Made by a program: the position numbers and the translations under genes. A stretch of 39,292 bases of DNA from Chloroflexota bacterium (GTDB taxonomy: Bacteria > Chloroflexota > Anaerolineae > Promineifilales > Promineifilaceae). The notes under the pieces are model-generated. The model did no database searches, was not told the origin of the DNA, and saw only the letters and a program-made list of their open reading frames with translations. Positions 8,848-18,100 of the stretch are shown piece by piece (position 1 is the first letter of the stretch; every line of letters starts with the position of its first letter). The stretch lies in assembly GCA_024275635.1 (NCBI GenBank), contig JAJRYT010000226.1:1-39292 (forward strand). The letters are read 5' to 3'.

Positions 8848-9251
8848 CCAAACAATCGTGGCGGCAGGGGATTGGGCGCTGGCTGCCGCTTTGGGCGTGG
8901 ATGATGATTATTTTCATCATCTCTAATCAACCAAAAGCGGATATTCCTTCGTTTGGCGTGTGGGATACGTTGTTAAAGAAGGGGCTGCATTTTCTGGCTT
9001 ATGCGCTGCTGGCTTTGTTGGCGCTGCGGGGAACGGGGGAAGGGAAACGGCCGTATCTCTGGGCGCTTATCATCACTGTCCTATACGCCGTCAGCGACGA
9101 ATATCACCAAACTTTCATCCCCGGTCGTCATGGTCAACTCATGGATGTGTTTATTGACAACGCCGGCGGCCTGACGGCGCTGCTGTTAAGAATGCGGAAT
9201 GATGAACGCGGAATGCGGAATGATGAACGCGGAATGCGGAATGATGAATAA
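8841..9251 (+). CDS. VanZ-like membrane protein with repeat-derived tail
   Basis: This is a 136-residue VanZ-family membrane protein with about four membrane segments. The conserved signature is visible as AVSDEYHQTFIPGRHG followed by DVFIDNAGG. VanZ gives low-level teicoplanin resistance in enterococci; the role of chromosomal homologues is mostly unknown and may concern the cell envelope. GTG 8841 is preferred because GGGAG lies eight bases upstream; the frame is open to GTG 8805. The last 20 or so residues, RMRNDERG repeated, are encoded by the GAATG/GATGAACGC repeat array that starts at 9191. The natural C-terminus has been replaced or extended by intergenic repeat DNA. The gene converges on scpA with 11 bases between stops. 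Confidence 0.85.
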   Translation: MVAKQSWRQGIGRWLPLWAWMMIIFIISNQPKADIPSFGVWDTLLKKGLHFLAYALLALLALRGTGEGKRPYLWALIITVLYAVSDEYHQTFIPGRHGQLMDVFIDNAGGLTALLLRMRNDERGMRNDERGMRNDE

Positions 9252-9280
9252 TTCATCATTCATCATTCCGTATTCATCAT
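9191..9280. repeat. GAATG/GATGAACGCG iterated repeat and hairpin
   Basis: Direct units of GAATGCGGAATGATGAACGC (9191-9250) are followed by the reverse-complement type ATTCATCATTCATCATTCCG (9250-9269). The whole can fold back. It provides the end of the VanZ-like reading frame and overlaps the last codons of scpA, so it sits where the two convergent transcripts should end. Confidence 0.8.
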
Positions 9281-9985
9281 TTTTATCTCGATTGGCCCAA
9301 AGAGTTCCGGCTGAACGGCCGTTAATTCCTGCCGTTTAATCAATTCCAGCACCGCCAGTAACGTGATCGCAACTTCCACCCGTGTCGCGCGCGAGGAGAG
9401 GATTTCATCGAAGGTGGAACGACCGTTTGCTTTCATGCGGCGGCGCAAATACTTAATTTGTCCTTCAATAGTCACTTGGCGCGGCTTGACCAGCGCCACG
9501 CTGTCCGTTTTTGATTCCGTGCGGGCCAGGGCGGCGTGAACGGCCGTCAACAGCGTCTCCACCGAAACCCCCGTTAAATCCAATCGCCTTTCCATCTTCG
9601 GCGGCGGCGCCACCCGCAGATAAGTGCGTAACCCGGCCTTCTCTCGTTCCTGCATCCAGGCCGTGGCTTGTTTGAACTGCTTATACTGTCGCAGTTGACG
9701 TACTAACGCCTCAGCTGGGTCTTCCTCCTCATCCCCTGGCAGTGTAGGCGTCTGTGGCAGCAGAGCGCGGCTTTTAATCAAAACCAGTCGGGCGGCAATC
9801 ACCAAAAAATCAATCAGATTTTCAATGCGATCTTCCTTCAAGCGTTCAATTTGCGCCAGATATTGTTCTGTAACTTTCACCAGGGAAATGGACGTAATGT
9901 CAAACTCCTGCCGCTCAATCAGGTGCAGCAGCAAATCCAGCGGACCGGCAAAAGAAGGCAGTTCGAGTTGGTAATTGTTTAACAT
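9263..9985 (-). CDS. scpA: Segregation and condensation protein A (kleisin)
   Basis: This 240-residue ScpA is the kleisin that bridges the SMC dimer heads and binds ScpB in chromosome organisation. The N-terminal signature is clear: FAGPLDLLLHLIERQEFDI, then TEQYLAQI, and FLVIAARLVLIKSRALLP. The C-terminal winged-helix part ends near TFDEILSSRATRVEVAITLLAVLELIKRQ, as is usual. The last codons (KMMNTE) come from the adjoining repeat array. The ATG lies one base after the TAG of the upstream kinase gene, so the two are surely co-transcribed and probably translationally coupled. scpB, the usual next gene, is absent here because the downstream neighbour is convergent. Confidence 0.95.
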   Translation of the reverse strand: MLNNYQLELPSFAGPLDLLLHLIERQEFDITSISLVKVTEQYLAQIERLKEDRIENLIDFLVIAARLVLIKSRALLPQTPTLPGDEEEDPAEALVRQLRQYKQFKQATAWMQEREKAGLRTYLRVAPPPKMERRLDLTGVSVETLLTAVHAALARTESKTDSVALVKPRQVTIEGQIKYLRRRMKANGRSTFDEILSSRATRVEVAITLLAVLELIKRQELTAVQPELFGPIEIKMMNTE

Positions 9986-9986
9986 G

Positions 9987-11486
9987 CTAAGATATCACCA
10001 TCACCAGGATAACGATAAGAAAAACAGCGATGACCGCCAACGCCACAAACAGCATCGCCTGTTCTTGCTTTTGCTTTTTTTGCAGGCGCTGGCGCAGGAT
10101 GGCTTGCCGCTTGGCTTCGATGGCTTCTAATTCGGCCATACGTTTTTTACTTGCTTCTTTTTCCGCTTTTTTGAACGTCTGGGCGTCACTCATCTGGCGC
10201 TGCAATCGTTTGGCCGTTGCGCTTGACGAGTAAGAGGACATTAGCTCAAATATATCCAGCGAGCGACCACATTCTCGGCACTGCTCGTCGCCGCCCCAGT
10301 TGGGGGTGTAGCAGTGGCCGCAGGCCCGGTTGATGCCTTCGCCGCATTGAAGGCAAACGGCCGTTTGCGCCTCGTGATAATGGTAGCAGTTGGGACAGGT
10401 ATGTCCGGCCAGAATAGAATCCTGCCCGCAGGCTTCACAATGAATAGACTCGCCATGCCCGCTGATGTTGACCGGCTGGTCGCAGTGGGGGCAGGGAATG
10501 ACCTCGACTGATTTCGTATCGCTGGGGCGCGTGGGCTTGGCCGCCACTTTGGTGATGGACGGTGGTTCAACGCGGGTGATGGCTTCGGCGGTGGACGGCG
10601 GCGTTGGAGGGAGGGCAACGGCCGTTTTCGGTTCCGATTGGCGGCGGCTGGCGCGGGTGGCGGCAAACAATAATTTGGCAACTTCCCCGGCAGTTTGCGG
10701 CCGTTTTTCCGGGTCGCGGGCCATCGTCCGCTCCAACAGCGTGTCATATTCCAGCGGCAAATCAGGCCGTACATCGGCCAGGCGCGGCGGCGGCTCCGTC
10801 ATCTGCTTCACCATCATCATTGCCGGTGTGTCGGCGTCGAATGGTCTTTGGCCGGTGAGCATCTCAAACGTTAGCGCCCCCAGCGCGTAAATGTCGGAAC
10901 GGCCGTCTACCTGCTTGCCTTCAATTTGCTCAGGACTCATATACCCCGGTGTGCCCATCGAACTGCTCCCGGTCAACGTCGCCGCGCTCTCCGTCATCCG
11001 GGCAATGCCAAAATCAGACAAATAAGCGTGGCCGTACTGGTCAAACAAAATATTGCCCGGCTTCAAATCGCGGTGAATGATCCCTCGCTTGTGCGCCTCA
11101 TCCAGCGCTTACCCGATACGCTGCACAATCCGGGCGACTTCCGGCAGCGGCAGTGGCTCCGTTTCCAGCCGCTGCGATAGTGTGCCGCCGCTCATCAGCC
11201 GCATCACCAGATATGGTTGGCTGTCTTGCTCGCCAAAATCATGCACCGGCACAATTACCGGATGTTCCAGCCCGGCAATCATCTTCGCTTCGCGCACAAA
11301 TCGAGCGCGAAACATGGGATCGGGCATCAATTCATGGGGCAATACCTTGATGGCAACTTCGCGCTCAAAACGAGGATCTTGCGCCCGGTAAACGGCCGCC
11401 ATCCCGCCTTCTCCCAGGGAAGATTTGATGAGGTAACGGCCGATTTTCTGCGGCATAGGTCTTAGGGTTAGGGCTTCATCGTTCAT
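9987..11486 (-). CDS. Ser/Thr protein kinase with zinc ribbons, interrupted by in-frame TAA
   Basis: This is a Hanks-type (PknB-like) kinase of 499 codons. It shows the Gly loop LGEGGMAAVYRA, VAIKVL with the ATP Lys, IIHRDLKPGNILF (catalytic loop), DFGIAR and GTPGYMSPEQ. After the kinase domain come three pairs of CxxC knuckles (CPHC/CEAC, CPNC/CLQC, CGHC/CREC), a charged coiled coil and one C-terminal membrane segment. One TAA (11109-11111, codon 126) breaks the frame in ...RIG*ALDEAH, where relatives have Glu; both sides are otherwise intact. Without readthrough, the N-terminal product would lack the catalytic loop. ATG 11486 is placed seven bases after a TATACT box, suggesting a leaderless start. 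The gene leads directly into scpA. Confidence 0.85.
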
Positions 11487-11499
11487 GATTTTAAGTATA
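11487..11499 (-). promoter_or_regulatory. -10 box, possible leaderless start of kinase 1
   Basis: TATACT on the minus strand (11494-11499) is separated from the ATG by exactly seven bases, which places the transcript start at the start codon. No ribosome site precedes the ATG. A convincing -35 is not seen. Confidence 0.45.
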
Positions 11500-11508
11500 A
11501 CTGAAAAA

Positions 11509-13200
11509 TCAACCGCCTGGCGGCTCAATTATGCTTTTGCTCCCACGCGGTGTCATGACACAGTAAACAAATCCATTCATCTGCACCAGATTTGTCGTTT
11601 CATACCGCTGTCCAATCATGTTCAGAACTTCTGGCGGGTAAAATTGGGCGCGCAAAACGACGGTGTCGAATGCTTGTTCGTCCAGCATGGTCAGCATTTT
11701 TGTCAGGTCAACGGCGTTGTTGTTGTACAGGTTGAGAAGTTGTGTGGGATTGGTAACAATGTCCCGACCCAGATAAAAGTTGAACCCGGCGTCTTCGGAG
11801 AAAGCGGCCGTTTCCCCTTGGGCGACAAGTTCTGTGATGGCAATACCCGCTTTCGTATCAGCCCGGCTCGGCGGACGCCCCAACAGCGAGACTCCGGCTG
11901 AATCCACGTAAGGAATGCGCTCCGGCGGGCGCGGCGCGGAACAGGAGGTTTGTGGCGCAATCCACACTTCCGTTGGCTGGCCCAGGGCGTTGGCAATGGC
12001 CGCCAGCGCCGGCGTGTGCGTGGGCATGTGGAACAGTTTGTCCGCCTGTACTAACCAGAGCAGGGGGATGATTGTTAGCATGGCAAACTGCCAGTTCGCT
12101 CCGCGATTTTGCGACCAATCCAGGAGCCGGTTAAAGGCCAGCCCGGTCAGAATCAAACTGGCGGCGATGGCCGTGGCAAAATAGCTTTCACCCGCGCCCC
12201 ATTTTCCAGCGGTGACGCTGTTGAGGACGGCCGCCACAAACCAGATGGTGTAAACCGACAGCCGCTCAAAGTATAACTGGTACACGGCGAACAAGGCGGC
12301 AGCGATGATGATGACGGTGTGTAGGGTGAACCACTGCCGGAACAGCCCAATCGCCTGCCCTGGAATGAAGGGGTTGATATTGGCGGTGACGGTGTTTAGC
12401 AACCACATGCCGTCTGTTGCGGCGTTTATCCACAGGAAGATCAGTCCGGTAACGGCGGCGAAGGGAACGGCCCACATGACCGCCCGTTTGGGCTGGCGCA
12501 GAAAGAGGAAGATGAAAACGGCAGCAACGGTCGCGTAAGCTAGTTGTTTCGTGTAGCCAGCTAGAAGTAACAAGAACATAACAACTAACAACCCTTTGTT
12601 ATTGTCCCTTCCGCTCGCCTCTTCCCGTGCCACTACCTGCGCCAGCAAGACGACGGCCAGGGTCTCAAACATGACCATGAACATGTGCTGCCGGAACAGC
12701 GGTCCCACATGGTAAACATAGTTGGAGGCAAGAAAGCCCAACCCGGTCAGCGCCGACAGCCACCATCTGCCCCTTCCTTTCTTCTCTCCGCGCCTCTCCG
12801 CCCCTCTGCGCCTCTTCGTGTCCTTCTTAACCGCGTAGGCGATAGCTGCGGCCGTTACCAGCGTCCCCAAGAACGACACCAGCCGTCCCGTCCAATACTT
12901 CGGCCCAAACAGCCATACCAGCGGCACGGTGATCACATGAAAAAGCGGAGGGTAATTGGACGAGTAAAACGGGTAGACATCATTGTTCCGGTACGGCCAT
13001 TCTCCCAGGCTGAACAGCGCCGTGTCCATCAACTCAAACCCTTCCCCCTGGTCATAATCAAACGGGAATTGAAACAGGTTGGCGGCATAAATGAGGTATA
13101 CAATGAAATAACCCACAAACGCCAGCAGCGCCAGCCCAATCAACAGGCGCGGTATTGCCGCGTGCCACTTGCCGCTTGCCGCTTGCAAACTTTTCTTCAT
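11509..13200 (-). CDS. Polytopic membrane glycosyltransferase (GT39/ArnT-like)
   Basis: This 563-residue membrane protein has about eleven hydrophobic segments. The first external loop carries FDYDQGEGFELMD, where the acidic residues match the catalytic Asp/Glu loop of GT-C enzymes (protein O-mannosyltransferase/ArnT fold). These enzymes move a sugar from a polyprenyl-phosphate donor to a lipid or protein on the outer face. The soluble C-terminal region from about residue 405 includes FYLGRDIVTNP. The loop around residues 122-147 (KKDTKRRRGAERRGEKK) is encoded by a CTCCGCGCCTCT-type repeat and looks like an insertion. The gene overlaps the preceding small membrane gene by ATGA. Confidence 0.82.
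   Translation of the reverse strand: MKKSLQAASGKWHAAIPRLLIGLALLAFVGYFIVYLIYAANLFQFPFDYDQGEGFELMDTALFSLGEWPYRNNDVYPFYSSNYPPLFHVITVPLVWLFGPKYWTGRLVSFLGTLVTAAAIAYAVKKDTKRRRGAERRGEKKGRGRWWLSALTGLGFLASNYVYHVGPLFRQHMFMVMFETLAVVLLAQVVAREEASGRDNNKGLLVVMFLLLLAGYTKQLAYATVAAVFIFLFLRQPKRAVMWAVPFAAVTGLIFLWINAATDGMWLLNTVTANINPFIPGQAIGLFRQWFTLHTVIIIAAALFAVYQLYFERLSVYTIWFVAAVLNSVTAGKWGAGESYFATAIAASLILTGLAFNRLLDWSQNRGANWQFAMLTIIPLLWLVQADKLFHMPTHTPALAAIANALGQPTEVWIAPQTSCSAPRPPERIPYVDSAGVSLLGRPPSRADTKAGIAITELVAQGETAAFSEDAGFNFYLGRDIVTNPTQLLNLYNNNAVDLTKMLTMLDEQAFDTVVLRAQFYPPEVLNMIGQRYETTNLVQMNGFVYCVMTPRGSKSIIEPPGG
12779..12835. repeat. CTCCGCGCCTCT-type short repeat inside a coding region
   Basis: About 55 bases iterate CTC(T/C)GCGCCTCT-like units. 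They lie inside the GT39-like gene and encode the Arg/Lys/Glu/Gly-rich loop of about 25 residues between two membrane segments. Similar strings are common in intergenic DNA of filamentous cyanobacteria (general knowledge), so this is probably a short repeat that inserted in frame. Confidence 0.55.
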
Positions 13201-13391
13201 GCCGGGCGGTCTCCTCGCGGTAGAAGACTCAAGCCAACCAGGATGATTGCGCCTGCGCCCGTGAGCGCCAGTTTTTGTGCCGGGCCGATGCCCTGAAATT
13301 TACCGGCTCCCAACAGGTCAATGCCAAACAGAGCCAGAATCAAGAAAATCCCTAGAAAGATGAAACTGTGTCCAAGTTGTTTTTTTGTCAT
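13197..13391 (-). CDS. Small two-segment membrane protein
   Basis: This is a 64-residue protein beginning MTKKQLGHSF with two hydrophobic stretches (about residues 10-25 and 40-56). It ends in LPRGDRPA. I do not recognise a family. ATG 13391 is chosen because upstream codons belong to the promoter region of the divergent regulator and read as unrelated residues. Its TGA overlaps the ATG of the GT39-like gene (ATGA at 13197-13200), so the two should be translationally coupled. That points to a helper or accessory role in the same envelope-glycan step, although this is inference from position only. Confidence 0.65.
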   Translation of the reverse strand: MTKKQLGHSFIFLGIFLILALFGIDLLGAGKFQGIGPAQKLALTGAGAIILVGLSLLPRGDRPA

Positions 13392-13422
13392 AGCTCCCAA
13401 ATTATCGCATAAACATTCGGCC

Positions 13423-13471
13423 TTGACATCCGCTCGTTCTGAGTGTATATTACGTTTAGTTTGTACTAAAC
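13423..13471 (+). promoter_or_regulatory. Sigma70-type promoter with overlapping palindromic operator
   Basis: TTGACA (13423-13428) and TATATT (13446-13451) are separated by 17 bases, a near-ideal housekeeping promoter reading into the regulator gene. The palindrome GTTTAGT-TTGT-ACTAAAC (13454-13471) covers the predicted transcription start. A dimeric winged-helix repressor bound there would block initiation, so autorepression by the regulator encoded next is likely. A second -10-like TATAAT lies at 13473-13478. Confidence 0.8.
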
Positions 13472-13493
13472 ATATAATTCTTATGGTGAACTT

Positions 13494-14021
13494 ATGAATG
13501 CGGAATTGATACAGGCAAGAGAACATTTTATTCAAGGGATGAGTCGTATAAGTCATTTTTGGGGGTTTCCCAAAGCGATGGGGGCGATTTATGGGGCGAT
13601 TTATTTATCGGCAACGGCCGTCTCCCTCGATGAACTCGTTGAACAAGTGGGCGTCAGCAAAGGGACTGTCAGCGCCAATGTCCGCACCCTGGAACGGATG
13701 GGCATGGTTCACAAGCAAATCCAGCTTGGCGACCGCAAAGATTATTATGTGGCCGAAACCGATTTTTGGAAAATCGCGCGCGGCGTCTTGCGGGAACGAG
13801 AGCAAAGTGAATTTGACCAGGCGCTGCGAACGGTAGGCGAAAGTATGGCTTTGTTAGAGGAGACAGGCGCAGATGTGGCAACGGCCGTTTTCTACCGTGA
13901 ACGGATGCAGGCGATGCAAAGTTTCTTCAACAGCCTAGACAATTTAGTCGCCACGCTCATTGCCCTGGACGACCTACGCTCGAAATCAGTGCAGAAGTTG
14001 TTTGGAAGGGGCGGGGCGTAA
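13494..14021 (+). CDS. GbsR/MarR-type transcriptional regulator
   Basis: This is a 175-residue winged-helix protein. The N-terminal helix leads to FPKAMGAIYGAIYLS, then the recognition-helix region SLDELVEQVGVSKGTVSANVRTLERM, and the wing DRKDYYVAETDF. This order matches the GbsR branch of the MarR superfamily, known in Bacillus as a choline-responsive repressor. The C-terminal 80 residues are helical and should form the dimer interface and ligand site. The ligand is unknown. The palindromic operator just upstream suggests autoregulation. The NmrA-like oxidoreductase follows with a 57-base gap on the same strand and is the obvious co-regulated target. Confidence 0.85.
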   Translation: MNAELIQAREHFIQGMSRISHFWGFPKAMGAIYGAIYLSATAVSLDELVEQVGVSKGTVSANVRTLERMGMVHKQIQLGDRKDYYVAETDFWKIARGVLREREQSEFDQALRTVGESMALLEETGADVATAVFYRERMQAMQSFFNSLDNLVATLIALDDLRSKSVQKLFGRGGA

Positions 14022-14038
14022 TTTGTTGCTATTTTATG

Positions 14039-14059
14039 CGTGATGCGTCACGCATCACG
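14039..14059. repeat. Short perfect hairpin
   Basis: CGTGATGCG (14039-14047) pairs with CGCATCACG (14051-14059) around TCA. There is no T-run, so it is not a strong terminator. It belongs in style to the other iterated intergenic hairpins. Confidence 0.6.
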
Positions 14060-14078
14060 TTTGACGCAGGAGAAAATC

Positions 14079-14999
14079 ATGTCATCATCACAAATTCACG
14101 TTGTTACCGGCGCTTTTGGCTATTCGGGAAAATATATGGCCCAGCGGCTGTTGGCTAAAGGGTACATAGTGCGCACGCTGACAAACTCGCTGCACAAGCC
14201 CAATCCTTTTGGCGAACGGGTGCAGGCATTTCCGTTTAACTTTGATCAGCCGGAAAAATTGGTTGAGTCCCTGCGTGGGGCTAAGGTGTTATATAACACG
14301 TACTGGGTGCGGTTTAATTATGGGGATTTTGGGCATGAAACGGCCGTCGCCAACACCATCACCCTCTTCAAAGCGGCCCAGGAAGCGGGCGTCGAGCGCA
14401 TCGTCCACATCAGCATCACCAATCCCTCCCTGGACTCGTCCCTGGAATATTTCAACGGCAAAGCGCGCCTGGAGCAGGCGCTCATCGCATCCGGCCTTTC
14501 CTACGCCATCCTGCGCCCCACCGTCCTCTTTGGTAAAGAAGACATCCTCATCAACAACATCGCCTGGATGCTGCGCAAATTCCCCGTGTTTGGCGTGTTT
14601 GGCGACGGCCGTTACCGTCTCCAACCCATTTACGTGGACGATCTGGCGCAACTGGCGGTTGAGCAGGGCGCGAGTCGTGCGGACGTTATCATTGATGCCA
14701 TCGGCCCGGCAACATTCACCTACCGCGAATTGGTCGAACAAATCGGGGCGATCATTGGCAAGAAACGGCCGATCCTCTCCCTTCCACCCAATCTCGGTTA
14801 CGCGCTGTGCTGGCTCGTGGGTAAACTGGTCAACGACGTCCTCATCACCCGCCCCGAAATTGAAGGGTTGATGGCCGATCTGCTCTATGTAGACTCCCCA
14901 CCCGCCGGTCAAACCAAACTAACCGATTGGGCCAGACAAAACGCTGCTTCCCTGGGCCGCCGCTACGCTAGCGAACTCGGCCGGCGTCGGTCAAATTAG
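14079..14999 (+). CDS. NAD(P)-binding NmrA-like oxidoreductase/epimerase
   Basis: This is a 306-residue protein of the atypical short-chain dehydrogenase group. It opens with VTGAFGYSGKYMAQRLL, a GxxGxxG-type Rossmann nucleotide site. YNTYWVRFNY and ERIVHISITNPS follow, then LSYAILRPTVLFG. This pattern fits NmrA-like or complex-I NDUFA9-like proteins that bind NAD(P)H and may sense redox state or reduce a small substrate. A Tyr-x3-Lys pair as in classical dehydrogenases is not obvious (YFNGKARLE is the nearest), so catalysis is uncertain. ATG 14079 has AGGAG at good distance; an in-frame GTG at 14040 would start inside the hairpin. Likely co-regulated with the upstream regulator. Confidence 0.82.
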   Translation: MSSSQIHVVTGAFGYSGKYMAQRLLAKGYIVRTLTNSLHKPNPFGERVQAFPFNFDQPEKLVESLRGAKVLYNTYWVRFNYGDFGHETAVANTITLFKAAQEAGVERIVHISITNPSLDSSLEYFNGKARLEQALIASGLSYAILRPTVLFGKEDILINNIAWMLRKFPVFGVFGDGRYRLQPIYVDDLAQLAVEQGASRADVIIDAIGPATFTYRELVEQIGAIIGKKRPILSLPPNLGYALCWLVGKLVNDVLITRPEIEGLMADLLYVDSPPAGQTKLTDWARQNAASLGRRYASELGRRRSN

Positions 15000-15025
15000 C
15001 GCGCGCGATGCCTGGCAGTTTGCTG

Positions 15026-15062
15026 GTAATTGGTAATTGGGTAATTACCAGTTACCAATTAC
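15026..15062. terminator. GGTAATT-type hairpin between convergent genes
   Basis: Arms GTAATTGGTAA (15026-15036) and TTACCAATTAC (15052-15062) are exact reverse complements. The sequence iterates GGTAATT. It lies between the convergent ends of the oxidoreductase and the cyclase gene and may end both transcripts, though no T-run is present. Confidence 0.55.
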
Positions 15063-15106
15063 TTGGTTACAGCTTTTCAAACGCCAAAGTTATGAACGAA
15101 CGCACC

Positions 15107-18100
15107 CTAATCACCAACCACCGGTAGTTCTGGCAGGGTCATTGCCAGACCAAAAACGTCGGCCAATTCAGCCGCCCGGCCTTCCGCCAGAATTTGCGCC
15201 TGCGTCGCCTTATCTAACGCCTCCCGCGCCGGGGCCAGCATTTGCTCCAACTTTGTCTCCTCCACGGCTGACAGCGGCGACCCGATTTCCTGCCGTAAGC
15301 CAGCCGCCGCGCCCACCAGGCGCAATGCCCGCTCCGGCCAGCCGCGCAGCGCCGCCAGCGCGCCCATGTCCTCCAGCACATAAGCCAGCGCCCACTTGTC
15401 CCCTAGTTCATAACTGATTGCCAGACTTTCCTGGTACAGCGCGCACGCCGTCGCCAAATCCTTTTGGGCGCGAACCACATTGCCTAAGTTATTTAGCGAA
15501 TTGGCGATGTAGGATTTATCGCCTACCTCCCGTTGGAGAGCGACAGCTTCTTCCAGCCAGGCGCGGGCTTCGTCAAAATTGTCCTGATCCAGCGCCACGT
15601 TGCCCAGGTTGTTAAGCGAAACGGCAATCGCCCGCCGGTCGCCCAGTTCGCGGCGGATTTCCAGGCTTTCTTCGTGCAGGAAGCGAGCGGCGGTCGTGTT
15701 GCCCTGGTAGCGGGCGACGATGCCCAGGTTGCTCAGCAGGCTGGCGATTTGGGGTTTGTCATCCAACTGTCGCCGGATGACCAGGCTGCGCTCGTATCGC
15801 TTGCGGGCGGCCGCGAAATCCCCCTGTTGGGCGGCCAATGAGCCGGCGTAATGCAGAGTCTGCCCGACGCCGGCCGGATCGCCCAGCGCTTCAAACCCGG
15901 CTTGCGCCCGTTCCAGCCAGGTCAGCGCCTCCTCAAATTGGCCTTGTTTGCGGCGCAGTTCGCCGATGTTGGTCTGGCATAGCGCCTGGAGGTGTTGGTC
16001 GTTGAGGGTGACGGCCGTCCCCAACGCCTCGTGATATCGGGCAAACGCCTCCTCCCAACGCCCCACCAGTTCCAGCACCTGCCCCAGCTTGCGCGTGACG
16101 CCCGCCTGTTCCTGGGGGGAGAGCAGGGGCAGCGCCCGCCGGTAATAATCCATCGCCGCTTCATTGGCGTAATTCGCCTGGGCCGCTGCGCCCGCCTTGA
16201 GCAGATATTCCCGCTTTTTGGCCTCATTCTCGCTGCGTTCGTAATGATGCGCCAGCAAATCCACGTGCTGATCCAGCCGGTCGGCGTACACCCGCTCGAT
16301 GTATTGCCCAATCAACTCGTGCAGCATCGCCCGGGTAGCGTAAGGCAGACTTTCATAGGCCACTTCTTGGGTGACGATATTTTTGAACAGGTAAGCCAGT
16401 TCCGGTCCTGCCGCATCCAACGGCGTTAAATCCATGCGGCTCATGACGTCCAGGTCAACCTTGATCTGCTGCTCATCGCCCAACTGCGGGTAAACGCCCC
16501 AGAGCATCGCTGCCTGGAACAAACGGCCGATGACGCTGGCGACTTTAATCGTGCTTTTCTGGCTCTCGGTCAGTTGGTCAATGCGGCTCAAAATAAGGCT
16601 GTACAAACTGGTCGGCAAATCCAACTGCGCCAACGCCAGCGCGTCGTGGGGGTCAATTTGCTTGTCGTGCAGGTAGTTCAACAGCTCTTCGATGTAAAAC
16701 GGGTTGCCTTCGGCCCGCTCGGTGATGCGTTCAACCAGTTCGCGGGGGACGCTGCCGGGCGAATCGCCAAAGAACTGGGACAATTTCAGGTGGATTAGCT
16801 GGCCCGCCTCCTGCGGTGTAAATTCGGTCAGCCTGATTTCGGCGGCGTTGGGCTGCTTGATGATGTCGCGGATGGGCGCGTCTTCAGGCCCAGACTGGCG
16901 GGCGGCCATGATCAGCAGTACCGGCCGATCTATGATGGCGCGGCCAATGACGGCGACTAGCTCTTGCGACAGCGGATCGAGCCAGTGGCAATCTTCCAGC
17001 GCCAGCAGCAGAGGGGTCTTTTGCGCCTGGGCGCGCAGGCAGTCGGCCATGAGGGATTCGAGGGAGGTTTTGCGCAGTTTGGCGTCGAAGGAGCGGGTTA
17101 GATCGTTGTCGGGGAGGGGCAGGTTGACGGCCGTGCCCAACAATGGCAGGCGCGGCAGCAGCGTCGGGTCAATCTGTTGCAACTGCCCCACCAACGTGAT
17201 CACCTGCGCTTCCATTGACTGGGAGGTATCCAGGCCGAAAAAGCCTTGCCAGATGTGCTGCCAGACCTGGTAGCTGGTGTGCGTGCCGTAAGATTGGCAT
17301 TCGCCGCCGTAGCCGATGAATTGGCGCTCCGCCGCCATGCGGATCGCCTCGGTGACGAGCCGCGACTTGCCCAGACCGGCGTCGCCGGTGATGACGATGA
17401 TCTGCCCCCGGCCCTGCGCCGCCTGGTCGAAGGCGCGCTCAATGCGGGCCAGTTCCCGCTCGCGGCCGACGATGGGCAGGGCGTACTGCGGCTCTTGCAG
17501 GCGGACGGCCGGCTGTTTTCGCCGACCGACCAGGCTGGCGACGGCGATTGGTTCGGCCTTGCCTTTGACGGTGATGGGCGGGGGCGTGTGCCAGGCGAAG
17601 GTGTCGGCCGTTCCCCGGCGGACGATCTCGCTGACCAGAATTTCGCCCGGCGCGGCGGCCTGCATCAAACGGGCCGCCAGGTTCACCTCATCGCCCAAGA
17701 CGCCGTAGGTGCGCCGCATCCCGCCGCCGTAAGCGCCGGTACGCAGACGGCCCCGGCTGACGCCGATTTGGACGGTTTTGATGAACGCCAGGGATTGCGC
17801 CATTTCGTGCAGTTCTAACGCCGCCGCTGCCGCCCGAATGTCGTCATCCTCGTGGGCCAGCGGCGCGCCAAAGGCGGCGTAAAGCGAGCTGCCTTTATCG
17901 CCGATGGTCAGTTGGAGGAGGTTGCTTTCGTAGCGGGTGAGGATGGTTTGTACCCGGCGCACGAAGATGTCGAGTTTGTCCTTGGCGCTGGGGTCGGCGT
18001 CGTATTCGATGCCGCTGAAGCGCAGAAAGAGGGCGACGACCGGCCGCAGTTCGGCCAGAAATTCGCCGCGCCCGCTGTGCAGCCGGTCGTAAATGGCCGG

